DNA from: Mycolicibacterium frederiksbergense
GTDB taxonomy: Bacteria > Actinomycetota > Actinomycetes > Mycobacteriales > Mycobacteriaceae
Reading direction: 5' to 3'
Length of the DNA: 64,000 bases
Assembly: GCF_012223425.1 (NCBI RefSeq)
Contig: NZ_CP038799.1
Location: 868,001 to 932,000, forward strand
Every line of letters begins with the position of its first letter. Within the stretch, counting starts at the first letter, position 1. Below are positions 36,400-44,670 of the stretch, one piece after another. Under the pieces are notes generated by a model, which was not told the DNA's origin, made no database searches, and saw only the letters and a list, made by a program, of their open reading frames with translations. A program made the translations under genes and the position numbers.

Positions 36400-36790
36400 T
36401 ACCGGGCACTGTCCCTGCGGATCCGGTCGGGCCTACCGCCAGTGCTGCGGACCGTTGCACGACGGAACGGTGGCCGCCGCCACCGCCGAAGCGCTGATGC
36501 GTTCGCGGTTCAGCGCTTTCGCGCGCGGCCACGCGGACTACCTGCTGAGCAGCTGGCATCCCGGCACCCGGCCCGAGCGGCTGGATTTCGATGAACAGAT
36601 CACCTGGCGGCGGCTGCAGATCGTGGATACCGAGTCCGGGGGCGCCGACGACGACACCGGGATCGTCGAATTCCGCGCTCAGTACCTGCAGCACGGAAAA
36701 CGGCACATCCTGCACGAACGCAGCCGGTTCAGCCGGGCCCGCGACGGTACCTGGCGTTACGTGGACGGGGATTTCGGGGACGGCCGGTAA
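36386..36790 (+). CDS. YchJ-family (UPF0225) SEC-C motif protein
   Basis: 134 aa. The N-terminal SEC-C zinc motif CPCGSGRAYRQCCGPLH is at residues 9-25, followed by the SnoaL/NTF2-like YchJ domain (LMRSRFSAFARG, HILHERSRF). Function unknown; the SEC-C motif binds zinc and often proteins of the translation or export machinery. ATG 36386 overlaps the end of the LysR gene by 14 bases. Confidence 0.88.
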   Translation: MSEADTGHCPCGSGRAYRQCCGPLHDGTVAAATAEALMRSRFSAFARGHADYLLSSWHPGTRPERLDFDEQITWRRLQIVDTESGGADDDTGIVEFRAQYLQHGKRHILHERSRFSRARDGTWRYVDGDFGDGR

Positions 36791-36799
36791 ACTGGCCTG

Positions 36800-37312
36800 A
36801 TGCGTTTCGTGCTGACCGTGGCGACCACGGCCGTCGCCGCCGTGCTGTCGGCACCGCTGTCACATGCCGACCCGACCGGTGAAACAGCGCCGGACAGCCC
36901 GCCGCTGACCGCCTTCGATGTGGCCGATCCGGCGATCGGACGGCTGGACCCGACCCTGCTGGCGGCGGTGCAGAACGCCACCTCCGCCGCGGCGGCCGAA
37001 GGTGTCACCGTGACGGTGACCTCGGGGTGGCGCTCCCCGGAGTTCCAGCAGCAGCTGCTCGACGACGCCATCGTGACCTACGGCAGTTACGCCGCGGCCC
37101 GCCAGTACGTCCAGACTCCTGAACAGTCGCGGCATGTGGTGGGTGCGGCCGTGGACATCGGCGGCCCGGGCGCCGACCAGTGGATGATCACCAACGGTCC
37201 GCGGTTCGGGCTGTGCCAGATCTACGCCAACGAGACATGGCATTTCGAGCTCACCACCGATCTGTTCGGCGCCTGCCCGGCGCTGCTGCCCGACGCCGCA
37301 GGCGCGCACTGA
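36800..37312 (+). CDS. Secreted M15 (VanY/DD-carboxypeptidase-like) metallopeptidase
   Basis: 170 aa. A signal peptide (MRFVLTVATTAVAAVLSAPLSHA, cleavage near residue 23) precedes a compact M15 domain with TSGWRSPEFQQQLLDDA, the zinc motif SRHVVGAAVDI (SxHxxGxAxD) and the second metal/general-base segment ETWHFEL. It would cut D-Ala-containing peptidoglycan stems outside the membrane. It starts 9 bases after ychJ. ATG 36800 has weak purines upstream. Confidence 0.87.
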   Translation: MRFVLTVATTAVAAVLSAPLSHADPTGETAPDSPPLTAFDVADPAIGRLDPTLLAAVQNATSAAAAEGVTVTVTSGWRSPEFQQQLLDDAIVTYGSYAAARQYVQTPEQSRHVVGAAVDIGGPGADQWMITNGPRFGLCQIYANETWHFELTTDLFGACPALLPDAAGAH

Positions 37313-37443
37313 CCACGGCCATCGCAACGGGCTTGAACGCCAACGCGATCGGGGAACCCGATGTTCACCCGACGCTCATCGGGAATGCCCCGACCGCTCA
37401 CCCGTTGTTGTGACCGGCGATTCGCCACCGGCGGATTCGCGGT

Positions 37444-37449
37444 TAGGCT
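37444..37449 (+). promoter_or_regulatory. -10 box of the DAG kinase gene (leaderless)
   Basis: TAGGCT at 37444-37449 is followed by eight bases and the GTG at 37458, the spacing of a leaderless transcript. It supports the chosen start over the upstream in-frame ATG at 37410. Confidence 0.55.
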
Positions 37450-37457
37450 GGGTCCCC

Positions 37458-38405
37458 GTGCGTGCCGTGCTGATCGTCAACCCGAACGCGACATCGACGA
37501 CCCCGGCGGGACGTGACCTGCTGGCTCACGCGCTGGAAAGCCGCGTCGACCTGACCGTGATCCACACCGATCACCGGGGCCATGCCATCGAGATCGGCCA
37601 TCAGGCCACCCGGGACGGGATCGACGTGCTGATCGTGCACGGCGGCGACGGCACGGTGAACGAGGTGGTCAACGGCGTGCTGCAGGAACCCTCCGAACGC
37701 GCCCCCGCCGTCGGCGTGGTGCCGGGCGGCTCGGCCAACGTCTTCGCCCGATCGCTGGGAATCAGCCCGGACCCGGTCGTGGCGACCAACCAGCTCGTCG
37801 ACCTCCTCGGCGATTACCGCCGCGGGGTGCCATGGCGCCGCATCGGCCTGATGAACTGTGGTGAGCGGTGGGGTGTGTTCACCGCGGGCATGGGCGTCGA
37901 CGGTGCCGTGGTGGCCGCCGTGGAGGCTCAGCGCGCCAAGGGCCGAACCGTGACCGCATCGCGCTACATCCGGGTGGCCATTCGCGAAATGCTGGCCAGC
38001 GCCCGCAGAGAGCCCCTTCTGACCGTGGAACTACCCGGCCGTGAACCGACATCGGGCGTCCATTTCGCGTTCGTCTCCAATTCCAGTCCGTGGACGTACG
38101 CGAATGCCCGCCCGGTGTGGACGAACCCCGATACGACCTTCGAAACCGGGCTCGGGGTGTTCGCCATCACGAACATGAACGTATGGCGCAATCTCGGCCT
38201 GGTGCGCCGGATGTTGTCGTCCACGCCGGATATCACAGCGCCCCATCTGATCCGGGAAGACGATCTGCCGTGGCTGCGGGTGACCAGCGACACACCGGTG
38301 GCATGCCAGATCGACGGCGACTACATCGGGTTACGGGATGCGATGACCTTCACGTCTGTCCCGGACGCGCTGTGCGTGCTGGCGCCATCTACCGAAACTT
38401 CTTGA
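37458..38405 (+). CDS. Diacylglycerol/lipid kinase family protein (Rv3218-like)
   Basis: 315 aa. It starts VRAVLIVNPNATSTTPAG, the DAGK/YegS nucleotide-binding front, followed by the catalytic GGDGTVNEVVNGVL and VVPGGSANVFAR. The C-terminal beta-rich lobe has HFAFVSNSSPWTYANARPVW and CQIDGDYIG. It would phosphorylate a lipid such as diacylglycerol or a sphingoid-type acceptor. The last 255 bases before whiB1 begin after its stop. Confidence 0.9.
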   Translation: MRAVLIVNPNATSTTPAGRDLLAHALESRVDLTVIHTDHRGHAIEIGHQATRDGIDVLIVHGGDGTVNEVVNGVLQEPSERAPAVGVVPGGSANVFARSLGISPDPVVATNQLVDLLGDYRRGVPWRRIGLMNCGERWGVFTAGMGVDGAVVAAVEAQRAKGRTVTASRYIRVAIREMLASARREPLLTVELPGREPTSGVHFAFVSNSSPWTYANARPVWTNPDTTFETGLGVFAITNMNVWRNLGLVRRMLSSTPDITAPHLIREDDLPWLRVTSDTPVACQIDGDYIGLRDAMTFTSVPDALCVLAPSTETS

Positions 38406-38496
38406 CCTGCGAATTCGCGGTGAGCAGCGTAGATTTAGAGCGCAAGTGAGTTGAGTGTAGTACAAACGGGTGAGCGGTCCGGTAACCCGGTACCGC

Positions 38497-38560
38497 AGTG
38501 ACATTGCCCACGTGTTAACGCACTTCTATTGACATCTGTTCAGCCTGTGCAAGCATTGGA
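38497..38560 (+). promoter_or_regulatory. whiB1 promoter with CRP-like site
   Basis: AGTGACATTGCCCACG at 38497-38512 closely resembles the CRP (Rv3676) site described upstream of M. tuberculosis whiB1. TTGACA at 38529-38534 is a good -35 box and AGCATT at 38552-38557, 17 bases on, a weak -10 box; the start would be near 38563, putting the CRP centre at about -59, as in M. tuberculosis. Leader about 98 bases. Confidence 0.65.
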
Positions 38561-38660
38561 TGCAACAGCGCAGAAACATTTGATGCATGCGCGTTAACAG
38601 CCGAAAAACTCAGGGTGTCTTTGTAGCGCCACTGTAACGACGTGACTAGGAGATAGAAGC

Positions 38661-38915
38661 ATGGATTGGCGCCACAAGGCGGTCTGTCGCGACGAGGATC
38701 CGGAACTGTTCTTCCCGGTGGGAAACAGCGGCCCGGCACTCGCCCAGATCGCTGATGCGAAGCTCGTCTGCAACCGTTGCCCGGTAACCACCGAGTGCCT
38801 GAGCTGGGCGCTTGAGTCCGGCCAGGATGCCGGCGTATGGGGCGGCATGAGCGAAGACGAGCGTCGCGCCCTCAAGCGTCGCAACGCGCGGACCAAGGCA
38901 CGCACCAGCGTCTAG
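38661..38915 (+). CDS. whiB1: WhiB1, essential NO-sensitive Fe-S transcription factor
   Basis: An 84-aa Wbl protein with four cluster cysteines (C9, C37, C40, C46; motif VCNRCPVTTEC), the GVWGGM turn and a basic C-terminus ALKRRNARTKAR. The 4Fe-4S cluster reacts with NO and the protein binds the primary sigma factor. It starts MDWRHKAVC at ATG 38661, behind an AGGAG Shine-Dalgarno (ctaggag). A cAMP/CRP-type site upstream and a strong terminator downstream make it a single-gene unit. Confidence 0.97.
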   Translation: MDWRHKAVCRDEDPELFFPVGNSGPALAQIADAKLVCNRCPVTTECLSWALESGQDAGVWGGMSEDERRALKRRNARTKARTSV

Positions 38916-38932
38916 GTCCACCGCAAGACTTC

Positions 38933-38975
38933 GACTGCGGCCCCGACAGTGAATGTCGGGGCCGCAGTCTTTTTC
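38933..38975 (+). terminator. Intrinsic terminator of whiB1
   Basis: GACTGCGGCCCCGAC (38933-38947) and GTCGGGGCCGCAGTC (38955-38969) form a perfect 15-bp stem with a 7-base loop, followed by TTTTT. It is the clearest intrinsic terminator in the window. Confidence 0.9.
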
Positions 38976-39039
38976 GTATGAGTTCGACGATGAGCCATCA
39001 GACATTGTGCGCCGCATCACATTTGGCTGGGCTGCCCAG

Positions 39040-40536
39040 CTAGATAGCGGCCCTGCGGTGACGGCCGATCGGCACCCGCAACACCACGTCGGTGCCACCG
39101 GAGTCCACATCGTGCATCCCCAGCGAGCCATCGAGTTCCGCCGAGACCAGCGTGCGCACGATCTGCAGACCGAGCCGGTCGGACTTCTCCAGGCTGAACC
39201 CCTCCGGCAGTCCGCGGCCGTCGTCATGCACGACGACGTCGAGCCAGCGCGCCGAACGCTCGGCCCGGATGGTCACCGATCCCTTCTTCACGTCGCCGTC
39301 GAAGGCGTGCTCGAGTGCGTTCTGCACCAATTCGGTGATCACCATGATCAGCGCGGTGGCCCGGTCGGCGTCGAGCACGCCGAGATCGCCGTCGCGGGTG
39401 ATCCGGATCGGGGTGTCCACCGAGGCGACGTCGTTCATGATCGGCAGGATCCGGTCCACCACCTGGTCGAGGTTGACCTCTTCGTCCACCGACATCGACA
39501 ACGCATCGTGCACCAGCGCGATGGAGGACACCCGCCGCACCGACTCGATGAGGGCCTCCCGCCCCTCGGCGTTGTTGGTCCGCCGAGCCTGCAGGCGCAG
39601 CAGCGCGGCGACCGTCTGAAGATTGTTCTTCACCCGGTGGTGGATCTCGCGGATCGTCGCGTCCTTGGACAGCAGCGCGCGATCGCGCCGTTTGACCTCG
39701 GTGACGTCGCGGATCAGCACCGCCGCCCCAACGGCCGCACCGCCCACCTGCAGCGGGATGGTCCGCATCAGCACCGCGGCCCCGCCGGCGTCGACCTCCA
39801 TGCGCATGCTCGATCCGCCGGCCAGCGAGTCGCGCACGTGCGCGGCCAGTTCCTGGGCCTCGAAGGGATCGGAGATCAGCGGCCGGGTGACCGCGACGAG
39901 GTTGTGCCCTTCGAGTTCGGCGGCGAAGCCCATCCGGTGATACGCCGAGATGGCGTTCGGGCTCGCGAAGGCGACCTCACCGGCCACCCCGAGCCGGATG
40001 AAGCCGTCGCCGACGCGCGGACTGGACCGCGACATCGGCAGGTCCCCGACGTTCGGGAAGGTGCCGTCGCTGAGCATGTGCAGCAGGTCGGCGGCGCAGT
40101 CCAGGTAGGCGCGTTCCAGCGGGCTGGACGTCCTGCCCTCGGCCGGTGCGGTCTGATGGGTGATCACCGCGACGACGCGGTCGGCGTGCCGAACCGGGAC
40201 CGCCTCCACATTCAGCCACTGGCCGTCGCCGCGCGGCTGGCTGACATCACTCTCCCGGCCGATCGCGCCGGAGTTGAACGCCGCGCGCACCACCGGCATC
40301 TCCGCGGCGGCCGTGGCGGTACCGACGGCATCGGCCAGCAGCACGGTGGAGGCGGTGTTGGGGCGCACCTGCGCCACACAGACCAGCACGTCGTCGTCGC
40401 TGCGGACCCACATCAGGTAGTCGGCGAAGGACAGGTCGGCCAGCAGTTGCCATTCGCCGACCACGGCGTGCAGATGGTCGACGGCGTTACCGGGAAGGAC
40501 GGTGTGCTCGGCGAGCAGGTCGCCGAGAGTCGACAT
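39040..40536 (-). CDS. pdtaS: PdtaS, two-component sensor histidine kinase
   Basis: 498 aa, cytoplasmic. A GAF domain (~1-140) and a PAS domain (~160-285) are followed by a HisKA_2 dimerisation helix with phosphoacceptor in IREIHHRVKNNLQT, and an HATPase with NALEHAFDG and HDDGRGLP. It signals to the ANTAR response regulator PdtaR, encoded elsewhere, which acts on RNA by anti-termination. ATG 40536 start. It lies head-to-tail after the biotinyl-domain gene with 20 bases between. Confidence 0.95.
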   Translation of the reverse strand: MSTLGDLLAEHTVLPGNAVDHLHAVVGEWQLLADLSFADYLMWVRSDDDVLVCVAQVRPNTASTVLLADAVGTATAAAEMPVVRAAFNSGAIGRESDVSQPRGDGQWLNVEAVPVRHADRVVAVITHQTAPAEGRTSSPLERAYLDCAADLLHMLSDGTFPNVGDLPMSRSSPRVGDGFIRLGVAGEVAFASPNAISAYHRMGFAAELEGHNLVAVTRPLISDPFEAQELAAHVRDSLAGGSSMRMEVDAGGAAVLMRTIPLQVGGAAVGAAVLIRDVTEVKRRDRALLSKDATIREIHHRVKNNLQTVAALLRLQARRTNNAEGREALIESVRRVSSIALVHDALSMSVDEEVNLDQVVDRILPIMNDVASVDTPIRITRDGDLGVLDADRATALIMVITELVQNALEHAFDGDVKKGSVTIRAERSARWLDVVVHDDGRGLPEGFSLEKSDRLGLQIVRTLVSAELDGSLGMHDVDSGGTDVVLRVPIGRHRRAAI

Positions 40537-40556
40537 GGGCCGTTACCGCAGACGGG

Positions 40557-40772
40557 CTAGCTGATCACCGCGATGAGGTCACCGGCCTGGATGACGTCAC
40601 CCACCGATACGCTCACCTCGGTGATGGTGCCCGCGACCTCCGCCAGCACCGGGATCTCCATCTTCATGGACTCCAGCAGCACCAGGGTGTCGCCCGCACC
40701 GATCTGGTCGCCCTTCTGCACAACGACCTCCAGCACGCTGGCCACGATCTCTGCGCGAACATCCTCGGCCAT
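40557..40772 (-). CDS. Small biotin/lipoyl attachment protein (TB7.3-like)
   Basis: 71 aa, a free-standing biotinyl domain with the ESMKMEI lysine motif (LLESMKMEIPVLAE) and SVSVGDVIQAGDLIAVIS. Such a carrier is biotinylated and could serve an acyl-CoA carboxylase, but no carboxylase gene is near. ATG 40772 matches the N-terminus (MAEDVRAEIVASV) of the M. tuberculosis protein; five residues upstream, ATG 40787 is an alternative. Followed by pdtaS. Confidence 0.92.
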   Translation of the reverse strand: MAEDVRAEIVASVLEVVVQKGDQIGAGDTLVLLESMKMEIPVLAEVAGTITEVSVSVGDVIQAGDLIAVIS

Positions 40773-40931
40773 CTTCACCCCACTCATTTCGCCTTGGCTG
40801 GCTGCTGTTCCGCCTTGCCGGCCTATATCGAACCACAACACCGAATGGCCCATCGAGGACCACGCGGGAAAAGCAGTCCCTCCGGCATGAGATACTGGTG
40901 CCCAAGTATTCATTTGATCCGGAGGTTCACC

Positions 40932-41006
40932 ATGGCCAAGCGAGGCCGCAAGAAGCGCGACCGCAAGCACTCGAAGGCCAACCACGGCCGTCGCCCCAAC
41001 GCCTGA
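40932..41006 (+). CDS. 50S ribosomal protein bL37 (24 aa)
   Basis: A 24-residue, highly basic peptide (MAKRGRKKRDRKHSKANHGR..., ending RPNA) read from ATG 40932 with a strong GGAGG site 8 bases upstream (GATCCGGAGGTTCACC). It matches the small actinobacterial ribosomal protein bL37 seen in mycobacterial 50S structures, which is easily missed by gene finders. It diverges from the biotinyl-domain gene. A terminator follows. Confidence 0.88.
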   Translation: MAKRGRKKRDRKHSKANHGRRPNA

Positions 41007-41043
41007 CGCGTTGTCGTAGCCCCCATCGGGGCAGCACACAACA

Positions 41044-41084
41044 AACCGCCCGAGCTCTCCTGCGAGAGCCGGGCGGTTGTTTTG
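41044..41084 (+). terminator. Intrinsic terminator after bL37
   Basis: AACCGCCCGAGCTCTC and GAGAGCCGGGCGGTT pair around a CTGC loop (one bulged A), followed by TTGTTTT. This is a good intrinsic terminator for the bL37 gene and lies just before the convergent rshA stop at 41103. Confidence 0.85.
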
Positions 41085-41102
41085 TGCGCGGATACGGGCC
41101 GC

Positions 41103-41405
41103 TCAGCCCCGAATGATGGTGGTCCGGCTGATCTCGATCTGCAGGCGCGCCCGCAGACCCTCTGGCGCCTTCTCACCGCGGCACTTGCTGGCGATCAGGT
41201 TCTTCACCCGCTCCTCCACGCCGTAATGGCGCAGGCAGGTCGGGCATTCCTCGAGGTGCTGCTTGAGCTTGTCGCGGCTCTCGGCGGTGCACTCACCGTC
41301 GAGCAGCGTCCACACCTCGGCGATCACCGCCGCGCATTCGGGGTGCTCGGGATCGACCGGGCCGACCGGCGGCGACCAGCGCTCATCCTCGTGGGACTGG
41401 GTCAT
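41103..41405 (-). CDS. rshA: RshA, zinc-binding anti-sigma factor of SigH
   Basis: 100 aa. The ZAS motif HLEECPTC (HxxxCxxC) with an upstream Cys pair region ([19 protein letters not shown]) marks a redox-sensitive zinc anti-sigma factor. It releases SigH on disulfide stress. Its ATG overlaps the sigH stop as ATGA, so both proteins are made together. Confidence 0.95.
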   Translation of the reverse strand: MTQSHEDERWSPPVGPVDPEHPECAAVIAEVWTLLDGECTAESRDKLKQHLEECPTCLRHYGVEERVKNLIASKCRGEKAPEGLRARLQIEISRTTIIRG

Positions 41406-42034
41406 GACGAAACCTCCTCGGGCGCACCGAGCTGTGGGTCTCGGATGAAGCCGCGGTCCCTGGCCACATCGGCCAGCAGCTCCCGCAGTTGTTTTCTACC
41501 GCGATGCAACCGCGACATCACGGTGCCGATCGGCGTGTCCATGATCTCGGCAATCTCCTTGTACGGGAATCCTTCGACGTCGGCGTAGTACACCGCCATG
41601 CGGAACTCCTCGGGCAGGGCCTGCAGCGCCGCCTTGATCTCGGTGTCGGGGAGCGCCTCCAGCGCTTCCACCTCGGCCGAACGCAGACCGGTCGAGGTGT
41701 GTTCGGCGTTGGCCGCCAGCTGCCAGTCGGTGATCTCGTCGGTCGGGTACTCGGCGGGTTGGCGCTGCTTTTTGCGGTAGCTGTTGATGTAGGTGTTGGT
41801 CAGGATGCGGTACAGCCACGCCTTGAGGTTCGTGCCCGCACGGAACGAGCGGAAGCCGGCATAGGCCTTGACCATCGTTTCCTGCAGCAGGTCCTCGGCG
41901 TCGGCCGGGTTGCGGGTCATCCGCAGCGCACCGCCGTAGAGCTGGTCGAGCAGCGGGATGGCATCGCGTTCGAACCGGGCGGTCAGCTCGGCATCTGTCT
42001 CTGCGGCCCGAGCCGCTTCGTCGATATCGGTCAT
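41402..42034 (-). CDS. sigH: SigH, ECF sigma factor of heat and thiol stress
   Basis: 210 aa. Region 2: [55 protein letters not shown]. Region 4: [40 protein letters not shown]. It directs trx, dnaK and sigE/sigB transcription. ATG 42034 was chosen as homologues begin MxDID; the frame continues upstream to a TTG/GTG pair near 42120. I see no clear GGAA/GTT autoregulatory promoter upstream. Confidence 0.96.
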   Translation of the reverse strand: MTDIDEAARAAETDAELTARFERDAIPLLDQLYGGALRMTRNPADAEDLLQETMVKAYAGFRSFRAGTNLKAWLYRILTNTYINSYRKKQRQPAEYPTDEITDWQLAANAEHTSTGLRSAEVEALEALPDTEIKAALQALPEEFRMAVYYADVEGFPYKEIAEIMDTPIGTVMSRLHRGRKQLRELLADVARDRGFIRDPQLGAPEEVSS

Positions 42035-42233
42035 CGCGGGAGACACCGTCCCTTCTGTTGCGGCATCACCGAACAGCTCCAGTGTGAACACCGGACGATC
42101 CAGGCAGGCCGTTGGCACCAAAATCCCCTATCTGACGATCCTAAAGGCAATGACCGACATCAACCGGGCGCAGCCGCCCGTTCACCGTCGATGCAAGCAA
42201 CAACGGCGGCTCTGGCGGTCTGCATTCCCGGAC

Positions 42234-42239
42234 TACGCT
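42234..42239 (+). promoter_or_regulatory. -10 box of ybaK (leaderless)
   Basis: TACGCT at 42234-42239, six bases before GTG 42246, the pattern of a leaderless mycobacterial promoter. It lies in the 211-base gap that diverges from sigH. Confidence 0.5.
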
Positions 42240-42245
42240 GGCCTG

Positions 42246-42737
42246 GTGGCAGGCGCAGCAACCCCGGCGATCGCCGCCCTGCTGGACGACGGCGCCGACC
42301 ACGAGATTCTGTGTTACCGGCACGACCCGCGCGCAGCGTCCTTCGGCGAGGAGGCGGTCGCCGAGCTGGCCGCCGCACATGGCCTCGCCCCCGAGCAGAT
42401 CTTCAAGACGCTGATCCTGGCCGTCCCGGGCGGGCTGGCGGTGGCGGTCCTGCCCGTGCCCTCGAAACTGTCCCTGAAGGCCGCGGCCGCAGCCCTCGGT
42501 GTGCCGAAGGCCGCGATGGCCGAGCGGACCGCGGCCGAACGCTCCACCGGCTATGTGCTCGGCGGGATCTCTCCGCTGGGCCAGCGTAAGGCGTTGCCGA
42601 CGGTGATCGACTCCTCGGCGCTGCAGTGGGACCGGGTGCTGTGCAGCGCGGGTAAGCGCGGGTGGGATGTCGCGCTCGCGCCCGCTGATCTCGTAAGGCT
42701 TACCGTTGGCATTACGGGAGATATTCGCGCCACGTAG
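42246..42737 (+). CDS. ybaK: YbaK/EbsC-type aminoacyl-tRNA deacylase
   Basis: 163 aa, the usual size for a free-standing YbaK. The family core is present: QIFKTLILAVPGGLAVAVLP (the conserved FKTL lysine) and GYVLGGISPLGQRKALPTVID with the GxxSP loop. YbaK hydrolyses Cys-tRNA(Pro). GTG 42246 fits a leaderless start. The next gene overlaps its stop codon with a -10 box (TAGGCT). Confidence 0.9.
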   Translation: MAGAATPAIAALLDDGADHEILCYRHDPRAASFGEEAVAELAAAHGLAPEQIFKTLILAVPGGLAVAVLPVPSKLSLKAAAAALGVPKAAMAERTAAERSTGYVLGGISPLGQRKALPTVIDSSALQWDRVLCSAGKRGWDVALAPADLVRLTVGITGDIRAT

Positions 42738-42747
42738 GCTGGGGACC

Positions 42748-43599
42748 ATGTCGCTTCAGGGAAAAACCATGTTCATCTCCGGCGCCAGCCGGGGCATCGG
42801 CCTGGCCATCGCCAAGCGGGTGGCCGCCGACGGCGCCAACATCGCGCTGCTGGCCAAAACCGCCGAACCGCACCCCAAACTGCCCGGCACCGTCTACACC
42901 GCGGCCCGTGAGATCGAGGAGGCCGGCGGTCAGGCGCTACCCATCGTCGGTGATGTGCGCGACCCCGATGGCGTGCAGGCCGCGGTCGCAGCGGCGGCCG
43001 AACAATTCGGCGGGATCGACATCTGCGTGAACAACGCCTCGGCCATCAACCTGTCCCCCATCCTGGACGTGCCGATGAAGCGCTTCGACCTGATGAACGG
43101 CATCCAGGTGCGCGGCACGTACGCGGTCTCCCAGGCCTGTATCCCGCACATGATCAGCCGGGAGAATCCACACATCCTGACGCTGTCCCCACCGATCCGG
43201 ATGGAGCAGAAATGGCTGACCCCGACCGCCTACATGATGGCCAAGTACGGTATGACGTTGTGCGCCTTGGGCATTGCCGAGGAGATGCGCGAACAGGGCA
43301 TCGCCTCCAACACGCTGTGGCCGCGCACCATGGTCGCGACAGCGGCGGTGCAGAACCTGCTCGGCGGCGATGAGTCGATGGCCCGTTCCCGCAAGCCCGA
43401 GGTGTACTCCGACGCCGCCTACGCCGTGCTGACCAGGCCGGCCCGCGAATACACCGGGAACACCCTGCTGTGCGAGGACGTGCTGCTGGAATCCGGAGTG
43501 ACCGACCTGTCGGCCTACAACTGCACCCCCGGAGCACAGGATCTGGGCGTGGACTTCTGGGTCGATTCCGCCAACCCGCCCGGCTACACCGGGCCGTGA
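42748..43599 (+). CDS. Short-chain dehydrogenase, HSDL2-like (Rv3224-like)
   Basis: 283 aa. Rossmann front MSLQGKTMFISGASRGIGLA, NNAS motif (VNNASAINL), and a catalytic region where Ser and Tyr are in TLSPPIRM and TAYMMAKYGM (YxxxK). The family includes HSDL2-type SDRs of lipid metabolism. TAGGCT at 42735-42740 lies 7 bases upstream of ATG 42748, a leaderless start that overlaps the ybaK stop. Confidence 0.9.
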   Translation: MSLQGKTMFISGASRGIGLAIAKRVAADGANIALLAKTAEPHPKLPGTVYTAAREIEEAGGQALPIVGDVRDPDGVQAAVAAAAEQFGGIDICVNNASAINLSPILDVPMKRFDLMNGIQVRGTYAVSQACIPHMISRENPHILTLSPPIRMEQKWLTPTAYMMAKYGMTLCALGIAEEMREQGIASNTLWPRTMVATAAVQNLLGGDESMARSRKPEVYSDAAYAVLTRPAREYTGNTLLCEDVLLESGVTDLSAYNCTPGAQDLGVDFWVDSANPPGYTGP

Positions 43600-43606
43600 G
43601 GACGAC

Positions 43607-43924
43607 ATGACCGACATCGTCAGGAACGCACCGGCGCTCAATCGCTTCGAGATCTACGACGGTGACGAAATCGCCGGCTTCGCCGAATACGTCGACCACG
43701 ACCGGCAGCGCATCTTCCATCACACCGAGATCGGCGAGCGATTCGGCGGAAAGGGACTGGGCGGCAATCTGATCCAGACCGCGCTGACCGAGACGTCGAA
43801 CGCCGGGATGCGCTACGTGCCGGTATGCCCGTTCGTACAGAAGGTCATCGAAAGGCACGACGAGTTCGCCGCCGGCGCCGACGAGGTGACCCCGGCCGTA
43901 CTGGAACTGCTGGAGAACTCCTAG
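43607..43924 (+). CDS. Small GNAT-like acetyltransferase (COG2388)
   Basis: 105 aa. It starts MTDIVRNAPALNRFEIYDGD and has the short COG2388 pattern: HHTEIGERFGGKGLGGNLIQ as acetyl-CoA loop and YVPVCPFVQKVIERH. These are half-size GNAT proteins of unknown acceptor. It begins 7 bases after the SDR gene. Its stop is in contact with the convergent DUF2071 gene, so the two 3' ends overlap by 4 bases. Confidence 0.85.
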   Translation: MTDIVRNAPALNRFEIYDGDEIAGFAEYVDHDRQRIFHHTEIGERFGGKGLGGNLIQTALTETSNAGMRYVPVCPFVQKVIERHDEFAAGADEVTPAVLELLENS

Positions 43925-44643
43925 CGCACCGGCACGGGCTTACCGAACCGGGCCGCCACCCCGGGTGAGAACATCGCGGGCAGCCGGGTACCGGCCACGG
44001 CGGTACCGCTCGCAGTGACCAGATCGTCGCGCAGGTCCTCGATCTCGGCCGCGTACAGCGGCCATTCGCGATGGTCGTTGGGCACCCACCAGGTGCGACC
44101 CGCCTTGCGCGTGTGCGCACCCCAGCGCGCGGTCAGCCACACCTGCAGCGGCGTCGGTTGCAGCGGCGCGCCGATGGTCACCTTCAGCGTGCTGCGCAAT
44201 CCCCTTCGCGGCCAACGTCTTACGCTCGTATAGCAGATCCGGTTGCCGGAGCGGGTCACTCGCATCTTCGCCCAGGTGTAGGGCACCCCCAGCCCGATCC
44301 GGGTCAGCGGCACCACAGCCAGCCGCTCGGTCTCCAGGGACCGGAACAGCACGCCGTGGCGCCCGGCGTCATCCACCGAATACAACCGGACGTTGGTCTC
44401 GGCGAAGGCGCCGAAGAACGGCAGCGGCACCCGGTCCACCAGCGCGGTGCGGCGCATGACGAACGGGATGAGCCCGACATAGGTGAAACCGTCGTCGAAG
44501 ACATCCGGGCGGGTGCCGTCCGGAAACAGGTGAGCGACGCTGTCCGGGCGCACCGGCCAGTGCACGAAGGTGAGATCGCCCCAGAATTGGCCGACCAGCA
44601 CCGGCCGGGGCAGCGGTGGTGCGGTGACGGACAGAGCTGCCAC
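43921..44643 (-). CDS. DUF2071 (YqjF-like) protein
   Basis: 240 aa. DUF2071 proteins share the acetoacetate-decarboxylase-like beta fold; visible pieces are FVHWPVRPDSVAHLFPDGTR, GLIPFVMRR, FAETNVRLYSVDDAGRHGVL and RWGAHTRKAGRTWWV. No enzymatic role is established. GTG 44643 start. It diverges from the methyltransferase with a 27-base gap. Confidence 0.85.
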   Translation of the reverse strand: MAALSVTAPPLPRPVLVGQFWGDLTFVHWPVRPDSVAHLFPDGTRPDVFDDGFTYVGLIPFVMRRTALVDRVPLPFFGAFAETNVRLYSVDDAGRHGVLFRSLETERLAVVPLTRIGLGVPYTWAKMRVTRSGNRICYTSVRRWPRRGLRSTLKVTIGAPLQPTPLQVWLTARWGAHTRKAGRTWWVPNDHREWPLYAAEIEDLRDDLVTASGTAVAGTRLPAMFSPGVAARFGKPVPVR

Positions 44644-44670
44644 TACGTCATCGTGGCATAGGCTGGCCGA

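Noticed and set aside
42035..42121. Longer SigH from the TTG/GTG pair near 42120
   Set aside because: Homologues begin at the MTDID position; upstream starts are weak. The possibility is not fully excluded.
42035..42245. SigH-type autoregulatory promoter (GGAA...GTT) upstream of sigH
   Set aside because: No convincing GGAA-N17-GTT pair found in the gap.
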